Origin: Nannocystis bainbridge
GTDB lineage: Bacteria > Myxococcota_A > Polyangia > Nannocystales > Nannocystaceae
Reading direction: 5' to 3'
Assembly: GCF_028368995.1 (NCBI RefSeq)
Contig: NZ_JAQNDL010000001.1
Coordinates: 2,196,001 to 2,260,000, forward strand
Length of the DNA: 64,000 bases
The notes beneath the pieces are model-generated. The model saw only the letters and a program-made list of their open reading frames with translations, was not told the origin of the DNA and made no database searches. The position numbers were made by a program, and so were the translations under genes. Within the stretch, counting starts at the first letter, position 1; every line of letters begins with the position of its first letter. Positions 1 through 9,098 of this stretch are shown in pieces.

Positions 1-159
1 GTCGACGCCGCCGAGTGGAACGAAGGCGCGTACGTCTCGGTCAACATCGCCTGCCTCGACGACCTCGAGCCCGCCGACCTGGTCGCAGCGCCGGTCGTCT
101 ACATGAACGGCCGCGCCGACGACTGGTGGCACCCGCCCGCCGAGACGCGGCACCTGTGA
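1..159 (+). CDS. C-terminal end of a GFA-family (CENP-V/GFA domain) protein, 5' end outside window
   Basis: The frame is open from base 1 and stops at 157-159, giving 52 residues. The segment VNIACLDDLEPADL followed by an Asp-Asp-Trp-Trp-His ending resembles the C-terminal part of glutathione-dependent formaldehyde-activating (GFA/CENP-V) domain proteins, which usually end with a 'VN.RCLD..D' strand. The Zn-binding Cys motifs would lie upstream of the window, so the assignment rests only on this tail. No substrate can be inferred. Confidence 0.5.
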   Translation, partial: VDAAEWNEGAYVSVNIACLDDLEPADLVAAPVVYMNGRADDWWHPPAETRHL

Positions 160-242
160 ATGGGGCGGGCCCGCGGCTCACGTGGCCGCGCGGGCGGGAT
201 TCGAGCAAACCGCAAAGATGCTCGTCAGGGCGACCCGCAGTC

Positions 243-773
243 CTACCAGTTCGGCACGAGCACGAACACGGCCGGATTCGCGGGGTCGTACGCGACCTCG
301 ACCGCCCGGTTCACGAACTCCGCCGCGTCGCTCGCCGTGTCGACCAGCGTCGTGAACGGCGCCACCGGCCCGTTCACCCCCACCGCGAGCCTGAGCTTCG
401 TCGTGGTCACGCGCTGCGCCTGGACCACCCGCGCCTGGGCCCGCGAGCCACGCTCGAGCAGGCCCTGAATCCTGGCGATCGCCCGGCTGCGCCGGCTCAG
501 GCCGAGGCGGTTAACCGCCACGGCTGTCGCCACCGCGCCGACCATGACGCCGATCCCGACGAACTGCCAGCTCCACCCATTCGCCGCGTTCTCGCCGCCG
601 AGCGCCGTCGGCACAGGATCGCGTCCGACGGACTCCATCTCAAAACTCCCGAAAAAGCACAGGGCCCCGCCCACCATCACGCCGAGCAATCCGACCCCGA
701 TCGCCGCGACGAGCACCAGCGCCCTGGACTGCTCCCGGGAGTCGACGATGCGCGCGGCGAGGACCTCGTTCAT
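243..773 (-). CDS. Hypothetical two-helix membrane protein
   Basis: A 176-residue protein starting with ATG (MNEVLAARIVDSREQSR); an upstream in-frame extension to 815 is basic and unlikely. Two hydrophobic helices are visible, at about residues 15-40 (ALVLVAAIGVGLLGVMVGG) and 70-90. They flank a polar loop and are followed by a basic stretch and a soluble beta-rich C-terminal domain ending in 'YDPANPAVFVLVPNW'. That ending resembles the cytoplasmic tail of DUF3592-type membrane proteins, but I cannot assign a family firmly. A TATACT hexamer lies 8 nt before the ATG and no Shine-Dalgarno is seen, so the mRNA may have almost no leader. Confidence 0.7.
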   Translation of the reverse strand: MNEVLAARIVDSREQSRALVLVAAIGVGLLGVMVGGALCFFGSFEMESVGRDPVPTALGGENAANGWSWQFVGIGVMVGAVATAVAVNRLGLSRRSRAIARIQGLLERGSRAQARVVQAQRVTTTKLRLAVGVNGPVAPFTTLVDTASDAAEFVNRAVEVAYDPANPAVFVLVPNW

Positions 774-781
774 CGCCGCCA

Positions 782-787
782 AGTATA
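782..787 (-). promoter_or_regulatory. -10 element (TATACT) of the membrane-protein gene
   Basis: TATACT on the minus strand matches the sigma-70 -10 consensus at five of six positions. It ends 8 nt before the ATG at 773, so transcription would start at or next to the start codon. No clear -35 was found 16-18 nt upstream. Confidence 0.45.
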
Positions 788-849
788 ACCCGGCGCGAGG
801 TCCGTGCCCGCGCACGTTCTCGCGCTTCGACCACGCCTGCTCGGCGCGA

Positions 850-3522
850 CTACCTTTTCGCCTTCTCCCCTGGCGACTTCGATCCCGACTTCTTCGTAGC
901 CTTCTTCGTCGGCGACTTCTTCGCAGCCTTCTTCGCCGTCGTCGTCGTCCCCGACTTCTTCGCCCCCGACTTTGTCGACGCCTTCGCGGTCCTCGTCGTC
1001 ACCGACTTTTTGGTTCCCGACGTCTTCTCCCCCGACTTCTTCGCCGTCTTCTTCGCCCCCGACTTCTTCACCGCCTTCGCAGTCTTCGTCGTCCCCGAAT
1101 TCTTCCCGGCCTTCGCGGTTTTCTTCGTCGGCCCTGACCTCTTCGCCGCCTTCTTGGCTCCCGACTTCTTCGTAGTCTTCGCGGTCTTCGTCCCCGATTT
1201 CTTCGCCGCCTTCTTGGCTCCCGACTTCTTCACCGCCTTCGCGGTCTTCTTCCCTGACTTCTCCGCCCCCGCCGGCTTCGCGCTCACACGAACCGGGGGC
1301 TCCTCGCGCTCCGCGAGCTGGCGCAGCTCGAACGAGTCATACGGAAGATCGAAGTCGCCGAAGACCTCCGCGTGATTGACGAAGTTGGGGAATGCGTCGA
1401 CCACATCCGCGCAGGCTCGCAGCGCCCGGCGCTGCACCGGCGACAGCTGCTCGGGCTCGCCGTCCGGAAACAGCACCCCGAACAGCGTCTCCAGCGTCGT
1501 CACCTGCGACAGCGGATCTTGCTCGTGCATCACCGCGATCAAGCCGCCCATGTGCTGTGCCAGCACCTCGTCGGGCAGATGGTCGCGCGCCACCTCGGCC
1601 GCGTCTCCGCGGAAGAACGGCTCCAGCGCCACCATCGCCTCGTCGATCGGCGAACCGTCGATCACGTACGGCTCAATCGCTGCGATCCACGCCGGCGCCG
1701 GCTCCTCCGCGCGCGAGTCGAGCAGCACCGCCAGCAGGAAGCGCACCATCGGGTCGCTCTCGACCGCGAACGCCGCCTCGAACGCCGCCTGCGACGCCTC
1801 CGCGCTGGCCGTCATCCCCAGCCCCATCGCCGCCCGCCCGCGCTCGCCCGGCGTCGCTCCTGCTCGCAGGCGCTGCGCGAAGAACTCGATCGTCTCCCGC
1901 TGCCCGCGCCCCGCGTGCGCCATCAAGAACTCACCCTCGCGCGCCAGCTCCTCGTCCTCGCCGCTCGCCAGCGCCATGAAGCGGGCCAGCGACGGGCGCA
2001 TCGCCGTCATCCACGCCTCGTACGGCTTTCGCGTCTCGGTGATGTACGGCAATTGCAGCACCTGGACCAGGAATTCGATCACTCGCCGCTCCACCGCCGG
2101 CCGCGACCCCTGCAGCGGCAGCATCGTCGCCAGCGCCGTCGCCACCCGATACGTCGCCGGATACACGCTGCCCTGATGCTCGATCTCCGGCCAGATCTGC
2201 CCCAGCGAATACTCCGCGATGGCCGGCTCGTCCGCCAGCACCCCTTTCACGTACAGCGGCAGCGCCTTGCCCGCGCCGAACGCCGTCTCCACCCGCGCCC
2301 ACGAGCCCGGACCCAGGGCCGCCTTCAGCTCCGGCGACACTTCCAGCCGCTCCAACGCCTCCGCAGTGACGTTCTCCTCGTGGGCCTGGTGAAACGCCTC
2401 GCGCACGAACGACGGATCGTCCTGCGTCTGCTCCTCGTCATAGGCGGCGAACCCCGGCAGGAAGCAGCTCCAACCGTCATATTCGTTGAGCGAGTGCTCG
2501 CCGTCCGTCGCCATCGTCAGCTCTGCCGCGCCCGTCGAATCGTGCAGCGTCCACACCCCTTTGCCCCCGCCCGACGACGCATACGAGACCAGCAGCGCGC
2601 CCGACAGCTCGTAGTATTCGACCTTGCGCGGCGGCTGCTCCGGGTCCTCGCCCGATTGCGCCTCGAACACCAGCCTGTCCTCGTAATAGCGGCGCACGTG
2701 GTGCGGCCCGACCTCCTCCATCCGCACCGAGTACAGCCGCTTCCCCGCCGGATCGAAGAACGTCTCCGTGCGATCGTTATCGCCATTGCGGTACAGCGTC
2801 GCGCTGCGGACCGCTGGCGGCTCGGTGTCATCATAATAGAACGACTGCACCAGATCACCGTTCTCCGCCCACCGCCTGGTCATCGACAGCGCACCACTGC
2901 TATAAGTATCCTCCTCGCGCGGCTGCCCCGCGGGCTCGTGCAGGCTGCGCTCCGCGAGAACTCCGTTGCGGTCCCACTGGCGCCGCTCCCCGCGGAGCTC
3001 GCCGGTCCCCATCGCGCTCCGCTGCAGCACCCAGGCGTCCACCTCCGGGTCGTAGAACGCCTCCGCCGGCACGCTCGCCGGCCGCGGCGGCAGCGCTTCG
3101 CCGTCGCGCGCCACAGGCCGCCCCTGCGCGTCGAACGTCCGCTCCGTGGCGATGTAACCGTCGTCGTCGAACTCGCGCTCGATGACCCGCACCGCCTCGC
3201 CAAGGTCCGGGTCCCAGTATTTGTCCTCCGGCGACGGCCCGTCCAGCCGCCTCCACCGCATCAGCCCCGTCCACGCATCTTTTAAAAGATTCTTCGCCCC
3301 GCGCTGCGCCTCCGAGCCGTCCGGATGGAACCGCCGATACTCGAGCCGCTGCGTCCCGTCGCCCCACTCCTCCACGCACTCGACCTCGCCGCTCGCGCGC
3401 CACGAGGTCCACGTCCCGACCCGCCGCCCGGTGGCGTCCTTGGGCCCCGAGTTCCAGACTTCATCCTCCCAGAACGCATCGGCAGGCACATGAGCGGGCT
3501 TCGCGGGGGGGTGCTTCGGCAT
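850..3522 (-). CDS. MORN/YwqK-repeat protein with Lys/Ala-rich histone H1-like C-terminal tail
   Basis: This is an 890-residue protein. The N-terminal ~350 residues contain repeats of the form 'G.R.GTW..W..SGEVE' and 'NGVLAERSLHEP', like the MORN-variant repeats of YwqK-type proteins. The middle (about 380-740) is alpha-helical and HEAT-like in look. The last ~140 residues are an almost pure Lys/Ala/Ser/Thr tail made of degenerate KKSGAKKAAK and KKTAKAGKNSG units, very like eukaryotic histone H1 tails and bacterial H1-like proteins. Such tails usually bind nucleic acid, so DNA or RNA association is inferred. There is no enzyme motif. The gene is monocistronic; a TTGACA lies about 35 nt upstream of the ATG without an obvious -10. 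Confidence 0.75.
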   Translation of the reverse strand: MPKHPPAKPAHVPADAFWEDEVWNSGPKDATGRRVGTWTSWRASGEVECVEEWGDGTQRLEYRRFHPDGSEAQRGAKNLLKDAWTGLMRWRRLDGPSPEDKYWDPDLGEAVRVIEREFDDDGYIATERTFDAQGRPVARDGEALPPRPASVPAEAFYDPEVDAWVLQRSAMGTGELRGERRQWDRNGVLAERSLHEPAGQPREEDTYSSGALSMTRRWAENGDLVQSFYYDDTEPPAVRSATLYRNGDNDRTETFFDPAGKRLYSVRMEEVGPHHVRRYYEDRLVFEAQSGEDPEQPPRKVEYYELSGALLVSYASSGGGKGVWTLHDSTGAAELTMATDGEHSLNEYDGWSCFLPGFAAYDEEQTQDDPSFVREAFHQAHEENVTAEALERLEVSPELKAALGPGSWARVETAFGAGKALPLYVKGVLADEPAIAEYSLGQIWPEIEHQGSVYPATYRVATALATMLPLQGSRPAVERRVIEFLVQVLQLPYITETRKPYEAWMTAMRPSLARFMALASGEDEELAREGEFLMAHAGRGQRETIEFFAQRLRAGATPGERGRAAMGLGMTASAEASQAAFEAAFAVESDPMVRFLLAVLLDSRAEEPAPAWIAAIEPYVIDGSPIDEAMVALEPFFRGDAAEVARDHLPDEVLAQHMGGLIAVMHEQDPLSQVTTLETLFGVLFPDGEPEQLSPVQRRALRACADVVDAFPNFVNHAEVFGDFDLPYDSFELRQLAEREEPPVRVSAKPAGAEKSGKKTAKAVKKSGAKKAAKKSGTKTAKTTKKSGAKKAAKRSGPTKKTAKAGKNSGTTKTAKAVKKSGAKKTAKKSGEKTSGTKKSVTTRTAKASTKSGAKKSGTTTTAKKAAKKSPTKKATKKSGSKSPGEKAKR

Positions 3523-3831
3523 GGTGCGCGCGAGGGTGGCCTGCGTCTCATATCGCTGTCAACCCGAGGCGGCACCGAAGCGCTCGTTCGCGCATGCAGC
3601 CTAACATGTCCTTACGGTCATATATCTATGAGGCATCATCTGGCTGGCGCTTGGAGCCCGTACCTCGTCGGCGACAACGACCCTCGTCGTCGCCCGGATC
3701 GTCCGGCCGAAGTTTGGCCGCAAGGGATCTGCGGCTGGCACGAGCAGCTCGCCGGCCTGTGCCCGACCCGACCCGCCGTGAACGGCGGCCCTCGGATCAT
3801 GCTCGGGTCCGAGAGCACGCGGGAAGCTTTG
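3523..3831. other. Intergenic stretch without a supported gene
   Basis: 309 bases between the 5' end of the MORN-repeat gene and the 3' end of the next minus-strand gene. Base composition falls here (for example TCATATATCTATGAG near 3620), marking the start of a lower-GC patch that runs to about 6.4 kb. One half-hairpin of the CATGTCC family lies at 3604-3620. I see no ORF with a convincing start or family resemblance. Confidence 0.4.
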
Positions 3832-5013
3832 TCAAGGGAGCTTCGTAATGCTGCCGGAGACCTGATCGCCCGTCTGATAAAGCTCCAAGCGAGCTGAAGC
3901 AAGCATTGCACCGATGCCCAGATCGCCCAGGCCTGGAACCTTTTGAGTGTCCGCCACCTGAATAGCGAGTTTGTAATGGCGTGGAGCCTCGGGTGCGGAG
4001 TCGAGGTGGCGTTTCACCCTCTCCGGCTGCGTCGTGAGGATTGCCCATCCCCCTTGCTCGTCCGCCCAGGCGTAAAGGTAAACGGCCAGTCCGCCCACAC
4101 CGAACACCGGCTTGCCGCGCTTGGGGGACCGCGCCGGATGTCCCCCGCCCCCTCGGCCCTCGACCAGGCCGACGAGTGAGGCTGCAGCCGCCGGGAGCGT
4201 TCGGACGAGCACCGTTACTGCCAGTCCTTGCCCCGCGTCCTCGACAGCGACGCCGACATCCGTCGTGTTGTCATAAATCGCACGCAGCTCAGGGGGTAGC
4301 CCATTGACGATCGCAGCGAGGGCGTTGGGCCACTGCTCGACCGCGAACAAGATAAGGAGAGTAGAATTTGCGAGGCCGAGAGTGTCAAGCAGCTCAGATA
4401 CCCGCTCAGGGGCGAAGCTCCCCGTCGCCAGCGGAGCGAGGGCGCCGGCCGACGGTGTTCCGACGACATGCGCACACAGCAAAGTCTCGCTACAGAGAGA
4501 CTCGACAGGAAATCGAGTCGGCGCCGGAGTCGGCCACATCCCGGCGATCAACTCGCTCGCTGAGGTTTCCGGCACCCATCGAAATGTTAATATGTTGTCG
4601 CGGGCAGGCTGTCCTACTACGGCCGTGAAGATCCGCTTGGCCTCCCGGAGCTCGCCAAACTGTTCGATAAGGGAGAACCCCTGATCCAACAACCGCACGC
4701 CGTCCACCGGAGACCTCGTCACCAGAGCATCCGCGAGCTCGCTCGCAGAGGTGCTACCCCAATTCAACGCGAGCGCGGAGCCATCGAGGGTAAACTCCAT
4801 TGAGGGCCCTGAACTACCGGCTTGCTGGACCGGTGCGACGAGGCCTTCAGATACGATCGCCATCCGCTGCGAACGTGTCAGGGGATCCAGGAGATCCTCC
4901 GGTCGCAAATGGCTGTGCTTGGGGTATCTAATATCAAATTGATCGTACACCACTTCCGTTTCGTCTACGCGGACGACCAAGGCGCGGTCATCGGCACCGC
5001 CGCAGAAGGCCAT
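3832..5013 (-). CDS. Hypothetical protein, possibly N-terminally truncated
   Basis: A 393-residue protein with natural composition, mixed hydrophobic and acidic segments, and a Gly-rich loop (VGLVEGRGGGGHPARSPKRG) near residue 300. It has no signal peptide, no clear membrane helix and no family I recognise. The ATG at 5011-5013 has a stop codon only six codons upstream and sits exactly where the oppositely oriented Tc-like remnant begins. The gene may therefore have lost its original 5' end in a rearrangement; the internal Met near residue 51 is another possible start. Codon use is less GC-rich than in the surrounding genes, consistent with an acquired region. Confidence 0.55.
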   Translation of the reverse strand: MAFCGGADDRALVVRVDETEVVYDQFDIRYPKHSHLRPEDLLDPLTRSQRMAIVSEGLVAPVQQAGSSGPSMEFTLDGSALALNWGSTSASELADALVTRSPVDGVRLLDQGFSLIEQFGELREAKRIFTAVVGQPARDNILTFRWVPETSASELIAGMWPTPAPTRFPVESLCSETLLCAHVVGTPSAGALAPLATGSFAPERVSELLDTLGLANSTLLILFAVEQWPNALAAIVNGLPPELRAIYDNTTDVGVAVEDAGQGLAVTVLVRTLPAAAASLVGLVEGRGGGGHPARSPKRGKPVFGVGGLAVYLYAWADEQGGWAILTTQPERVKRHLDSAPEAPRHYKLAIQVADTQKVPGLGDLGIGAMLASARLELYQTGDQVSGSITKLP

Positions 5014-5390
5014 TGGAACTCGACCTGGACCTCACCGCGGAGCGGTTCCCATATCTCGGGGCAACCTCGCCGGGACTGGAAATCAACGCCGTGCGCCTGG
5101 TTCTCGTCCCAGACCTCGAGACACCCATCGGCGGCGTCCAGCTCGAGAGCGCCGGCGTCGCGGTCGGGGAAGCACAGGGTCTGACGCCGAACGCGGCGAT
5201 CCTCGGGGGCTTGCCGACGACTCGCTGGGGCGACCTCACGGAGGCGCCTGGCGCCTTCAAGGTAAAGATCGCGGACGGGCAAATCCCCGAGGCCCATCGA
5301 GAGGAGTACACTATCGATGGGATCACTTATCGTCGGTTCAAGGCCGGGTCGGTACGTGACCTGCTCGTCATCGTGCACTTCACCGTGTGA
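5013..5390 (+). pseudogene. Remnant resembling the C-terminal domain of a Tc-toxin A subunit
   Basis: The open frame encodes about 125 residues from a TTG codon. Its pattern, 'LDLDLTAERFPYL....LEINAVRLVLVPD' early and 'IDGITYRRFKAGSVRDLLVIVHFTV' at the end, looks like the extreme C-terminal TcB-binding region of insecticidal Tc-complex A subunits, where a 'F.L....FP' strand precedes several beta-strands and a hydrophobic last strand. Full A subunits exceed 1,000 residues, and here nothing upstream in frame looks coding. It is probably a 5'-deleted fragment whose left edge abuts the 5' end of the minus-strand gene. A free-standing small protein cannot be ruled out. Confidence 0.45.
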
Positions 5391-5421
5391 GCGTCAGCGC
5401 GCGCAAATCGCGCCCGGACGC

Positions 5422-5450
5422 TTGCGCGGTTACCCCCTCGCTTGTATAAA
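5422..5450 (+). promoter_or_regulatory. Sigma-70-like promoter placing +1 at the ATG
   Basis: TTGCGC at 5422-5427 is separated by 17 bases from TATAAA at 5445-5450. A start 6-7 nt after the -10 falls on the ATG at 5457, so the transcript would be leaderless. An AGGAG is present but lies only one base before the ATG, too close to act as a ribosome-binding site. Confidence 0.6.
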
Positions 5451-5456
5451 AGGAGC

Positions 5457-6368
5457 ATGCGCACGCGCTTTCGAGCCTCCACTGCCTTCCTGCTCGTTGC
5501 AGCTTGCATATTTGCTTGCCAAGACGATTCCTCGGGGACCCCTGGCACGACGACCACGATGACTTCTGGGCCATCGTCGAGTCCGTCTGGGTCGGACAGC
5601 GCGGGCTCTACGACTGACGGCCCCAACACGAGCTTCGGGTCTGGCACCGAAACCGGCGGGTCGAACCCGCACGAAATCTGCCAGCGCTATCTTGCTTGCA
5701 TCGCCGAAGTATCGCCCGGAGGGCTGCCAGAGGCGCAGATGGGCTTCGGCGAGAACGGCTCTTGCTGGCAGGGCAGCGACGCGGAGGCGCAACTCTGCAT
5801 TGATGCCTGCCGGTCGGCGCTTGAGATGTACAACGAGCTGTTCCCCGAAGAGATGACTTGCGCCCAGTGCCACGCCGATTCCGAATGCGATACAACGGCA
5901 GGCGAGGTTTGTTTCTTGGGTAATTGCGCAGTCACCAGCTGCGGGGATGGGGTTGTCGATCCCACCGAGATGTGCGATTCACAGCCAAGCTGCGACGAGG
6001 ACTGCCAGGGGCCTCAACAGTGCAATCCTCTCTCCAATTATCCCTGTCCGGAGTTCGAGGTCTGCTACTTGGACGACCAGCAGCCTGATCTGCTCGACGC
6101 GCATTGTTCACAGGAGTTCAGTGCGGCGGGGCTCGGTCAGTCCTGTGGCTTCGATGTCAGCAGGCGCTGCGTTGATCGAATGGGATGCGTTCCCAAAGAC
6201 TTTGATCCCACCTGCATCGCCCTCGGGGACGACGGGTGTTGCCAGCCGCTATGCGACCTCGGCGTCCCGGAATCATGCGAGATGGGCCGCACGTGCATCG
6301 CTTATCAGGACTACTTCGGCGCCTTTCCCCCAGAACTCGGCTTCCTCGGGGTCTGCGTCCTATCCTAA
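5457..6368 (+). CDS. Cys-rich secreted lipoprotein with Ser/Thr/Gly linker
   Basis: A 303-residue protein. It has an N-terminal signal with lipobox (FLLVAACIFAC, lipid Cys near residue 21), then a Ser/Thr/Gly-rich linker of ~45 residues, then an extracytoplasmic domain with about 25 cysteines in short 'C..DSECDTTAGEVCFLGNC' modules. A 'CGDGVVDPTEMCD' segment matches the Myxococcota-type Cys-rich repeat found in many surface proteins. Function is unknown; a disulfide-rich surface role is inferred. It shares its architecture with the lipoproteins at 29284, 43895 and 57755. ATG 5457 is chosen because the promoter places +1 there. Confidence 0.8.
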   Translation: MRTRFRASTAFLLVAACIFACQDDSSGTPGTTTTMTSGPSSSPSGSDSAGSTTDGPNTSFGSGTETGGSNPHEICQRYLACIAEVSPGGLPEAQMGFGENGSCWQGSDAEAQLCIDACRSALEMYNELFPEEMTCAQCHADSECDTTAGEVCFLGNCAVTSCGDGVVDPTEMCDSQPSCDEDCQGPQQCNPLSNYPCPEFEVCYLDDQQPDLLDAHCSQEFSAAGLGQSCGFDVSRRCVDRMGCVPKDFDPTCIALGDDGCCQPLCDLGVPESCEMGRTCIAYQDYFGAFPPELGFLGVCVLS

Positions 6369-6562
6369 GCCAAACGGCACGCCCCCAGAGCTACCCTTTC
6401 CTCATGCCGCGACCACGACCGCCTCGGCGGAAATGACAATCAGCGGCGGGCGGAAGCGGGGGTGGCGTTCAGGGATTCTCGACTCGGTCGAGAGCAGGGA
6501 GATCATGCGAGTTTACGCGTCGACCGGTCGTCCGCTTGCGCGGCCGCAGGGTCGAGGTATTC

Positions 6563-7210
6563 TCAAATGCCCGTGGGGCACGATACTCCGGTGCCACCAA
6601 TCCCACAGTAACCCCCCGGGTTCTTCTCTAAATACTGCTGGTGATAGTCCTCCGCGTAATAGAACGTCGGCGCCGGCAGCACCTCCGTCGTGATCTCGCC
6701 GAAGCCTGCGTCGCGCAGTCGCTTTTGAAAGCCCTCGCGCGACGCCTCGGCCGCGGTCTTCTGCGACTCGCTCGTGTAGTAGATCCCCGAGCGGTACTGC
6801 GTGCCGACGTCGTTGCCCTGGCGCATGCCCTGCGTCGGGTCGTGGTTCTCCCAGAACACCCGCAGCAGCTCCTCGTAGCGGACCCGCTGCGGGTCGAACA
6901 CCACCTGCACCACCTCGTTGTGGCCGGTGCGGCCGCTGCAGACCTCGCGGTAGCTCGGGTTGGGGGTGAAGCCGGCCGCGTAGCCGACCATCGTCGAGAT
7001 CACGCCGGGCACCTGCCAGAACTTGCGCTCGGCGCCCCAGAAGCAGCCCAGGCCGAAGATGGCGATCTCGGCGCCGGCGGGGAACGGCGCGGACATCGGG
7101 CCGCCGAGGACCACGTGCTGCGCGGCGACCGGCATCGCCGTGTCGCGGCCGGGGAGCGCCTCGTGCGGGCGCGGCATCTGAACCTTGTCGGAGGAGGCGA
7201 ACCAGGACAT
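6563..7210 (-). CDS. msrA: Peptide methionine sulfoxide reductase A
   Basis: A 215-residue MsrA. It reduces the S-epimer of methionine sulfoxide in proteins in the cytoplasm. The catalytic Cys56 is in GCFWG, followed by '[15 protein letters not shown]', '[23 protein letters not shown]' and the C-terminal YCGIGG resolving-Cys region. Length and the N-terminus '[23 protein letters not shown]' align with E. coli-type MsrA, so the ATG at 7210 is preferred over an upstream basic extension. It is divergent from the SseB-like gene. Confidence 0.95.
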   Translation of the reverse strand: MSWFASSDKVQMPRPHEALPGRDTAMPVAAQHVVLGGPMSAPFPAGAEIAIFGLGCFWGAERKFWQVPGVISTMVGYAAGFTPNPSYREVCSGRTGHNEVVQVVFDPQRVRYEELLRVFWENHDPTQGMRQGNDVGTQYRSGIYYTSESQKTAAEASREGFQKRLRDAGFGEITTEVLPAPTFYYAEDYHQQYLEKNPGGYCGIGGTGVSCPTGI

Positions 7211-7346
7211 CCCTCGCAGGGTGACGCATGGCGAGGGCCGCGGCCAGCGGCGGGCCCGGCCGGCGGCGTGCCCGATCGCGCACACGGTGGCGGGCGCGCG
7301 GTCGGGCGCGCGCGGACGGCTCTGCTATCTTCGCCCCCGCCCCCGC

Positions 7347-8123
7347 ATGTCCACGCTCACCCGCGACCGGCTCGTCACGTCCCTGCAGCAGCTCACCGAA
7401 AGCGGCGGGGCCGACAACCACCTGGTCGTCGCTGCGGGGGACCACTACGTGGTCGTGCACGGCCGCCTGGGCGGGTCGGACCTGGCGGTCGAGGTCGTGT
7501 CGAACTTCTACCTCGGGGCCGCGGCCCAGCTGACCCCGGCGCGGCTGCGGTCGCTCGGCGATCGCGGCTACTTCGAGCGCAGCGGCTTCAACAACCTGTT
7601 CCGCGACGTGCGGCTGGTCGGGGCCGACGCGGCCGGCAAGCTGGCCGACGAGCTGCTGGCCCTGTTCGCCCAGATCTTCGGGGTCGAGGCCGACGCGCCG
7701 GCGACGTTCGACCTGCAGCTCGGCGACCCCGAGCCGACGCGCAACCCCGACCTGGTGCGGGCGATGAAGCAGCTGGCGGTGCGCCGCGACATGGACGCGC
7801 GCCAGCGGGTCTACGTGGCGGTGATGAACGCGACCTTCCTGATGCCCATCAACCCCGCGGGCCGCATCCCTGACGAGCCGCTCGAGGTCGACCGGCTCGG
7901 CAACTTCCCGGTGATCGCGGCCTTCACCGAGGTCGACTCGCTGCGGCTGTGGCAGCCGAAGGGCTGGCCGTTCGCGCTGGTGCCGGGGTCGCGGCTGGTG
8001 CCGATCGCGGTGTCGCGGCGGGTCGGCTCGCTGCTGGTGAACCCGCGCGGCAACGTCGGCGGCGAGCTCTACATCAACGAGCTCGAGTCGATCGAGGGCG
8101 CGCTGCGCCGCCGCAACAACTAG
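7347..8123 (+). CDS. TY-Chap/YbjN-like domain fused to SseB-type domain
   Basis: A 258-residue protein with two parts. Residues ~1-130 (SLQQLTESGGADNHLVV...YVVVHGRLGG) look like the type III secretion chaperone-like (TY-Chap/YbjN) fold. Residues ~145-258 (VYVAVMNATFLMPIN...LPVIAAFTEVDSLRLW...LYINELESIE style) match the SseB N-terminal domain. Both folds are small protein-interaction modules found together in Gram-positive and myxobacterial proteins of unknown role. No secretion genes are nearby. The ATG at 7347 excludes a basic upstream frame. The desaturase gene follows after 41 bases in the same direction. Confidence 0.7.
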   Translation: MSTLTRDRLVTSLQQLTESGGADNHLVVAAGDHYVVVHGRLGGSDLAVEVVSNFYLGAAAQLTPARLRSLGDRGYFERSGFNNLFRDVRLVGADAAGKLADELLALFAQIFGVEADAPATFDLQLGDPEPTRNPDLVRAMKQLAVRRDMDARQRVYVAVMNATFLMPINPAGRIPDEPLEVDRLGNFPVIAAFTEVDSLRLWQPKGWPFALVPGSRLVPIAVSRRVGSLLVNPRGNVGGELYINELESIEGALRRRNN

Positions 8124-8164
8124 CGAGGCACGGCGCCGACGCGGGCGCGGCACGAGGGGGCGCG

Positions 8165-9094
8165 ATGGAGGGCGAGTTCTCGAGCACCACGACCTTGACC
8201 GCGGACGAGCGGCGCGAGCTGTACGCCCGCCGCGACGGTCCCGGGCTGCGCAGGTTCACGGTCCAGCTCGCCCTGCTGGCGGCCTCGGCGGCCGCCGTGG
8301 TCGCGCTCGCCGACGCCGACGCGTGGTGGTTCTGGCCGGCGTTCGCGGCCTACAGCGTACTGCTGGCGTCGATGTTCGCGCCGATGCACGAGGCCGGCCA
8401 CGGCACCGCCTTCGCCAGCAAGCAGCTCAACCGCCGGGTGTTGCAGATCGCCGCGAACCTGTCGCTGCTGCCCCCGACCGCGTTCGTCGCCTTCCACTTC
8501 GAGCACCATCGCAAGACCCACGAGGTCGGCGACCCCGAGATCCCCGGCGGCAACCTCGAGCTGGCGGCCTGGCCCAAGAACCCGATCGCGGCGCTGATCG
8601 TGCTCAGCGGGCTGCCGCTGCTGCTCGGCAAGCTGATCGTGCTGCTCACCCTGGTGGTGCCGCGCGGGCCGCAGTGGTTCGACAAGTGGCTGCCGTGGCT
8701 GCCCGCGGCCCAGCGCCCGGCGACGATCGCCGAGGCGCGGCGGATCCTCGCCGGCCTGGCCGCGCTGGCGCTGCTGGCCTGGCAGGTGTGGCCGCCGCTG
8801 GGCTGGCTGCTGGCCGGCTTGGCCGGCGCGCACGTGGTCCTCGGGCCGTACCTCGCGGCCGAGCACACCGGCATGCCGACCACCGGCGACGTGCTGGCGC
8901 GCACGCGATCGATCCGCAGCAACGCGGTCGTCAGGTGGCTGTTCTGGAACATGCCCTACCACGCCGAGCACCACGGCTGGCCCGCCGTGCCGTTCCACGC
9001 CGTGCCGGCCCTGCACCGCCGCGTCGCGCCCGGGCTGCCGCACCGCTACCGCGGGTACCTGCACGTGTACCTGGCGGCGCTGCGCGGCAGGTGA
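8165..9094 (+). CDS. Fatty acid desaturase family membrane protein
   Basis: A 309-residue integral membrane di-iron enzyme. The three His boxes are visible: HEAGHG (about 77), HFEHHRKTH (about 118) and HAEHH (about 265). They lie between hydrophobic helices in the usual order for the FA_desaturase family (acyl, carotenoid or sphingolipid desaturases and hydroxylases). The substrate cannot be told. The start ATG is preceded by GAGGGGG at good spacing. A cluster of short hairpins begins a few bases after the stop. Confidence 0.85.
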   Translation: MEGEFSSTTTLTADERRELYARRDGPGLRRFTVQLALLAASAAAVVALADADAWWFWPAFAAYSVLLASMFAPMHEAGHGTAFASKQLNRRVLQIAANLSLLPPTAFVAFHFEHHRKTHEVGDPEIPGGNLELAAWPKNPIAALIVLSGLPLLLGKLIVLLTLVVPRGPQWFDKWLPWLPAAQRPATIAEARRILAGLAALALLAWQVWPPLGWLLAGLAGAHVVLGPYLAAEHTGMPTTGDVLARTRSIRSNAVVRWLFWNMPYHAEHHGWPAVPFHAVPALHRRVAPGLPHRYRGYLHVYLAALRGR

Positions 9095-9098
9095 CCTC

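Noticed and set aside
4965..5378. 137-codon minus-strand frame over the Tc-like fragment
   Set aside because: Composition is less natural than the plus-strand frame and shows no domain; the plus strand has the alternating beta-strand pattern.
6513..8153. 546-codon minus-strand frame across msrA and the SseB-like gene
   Set aside because: It overlaps two supported genes in other frames and is composed mostly of Arg, Ala, Gly, Val and His from frame-shifted GC-rich sequence.
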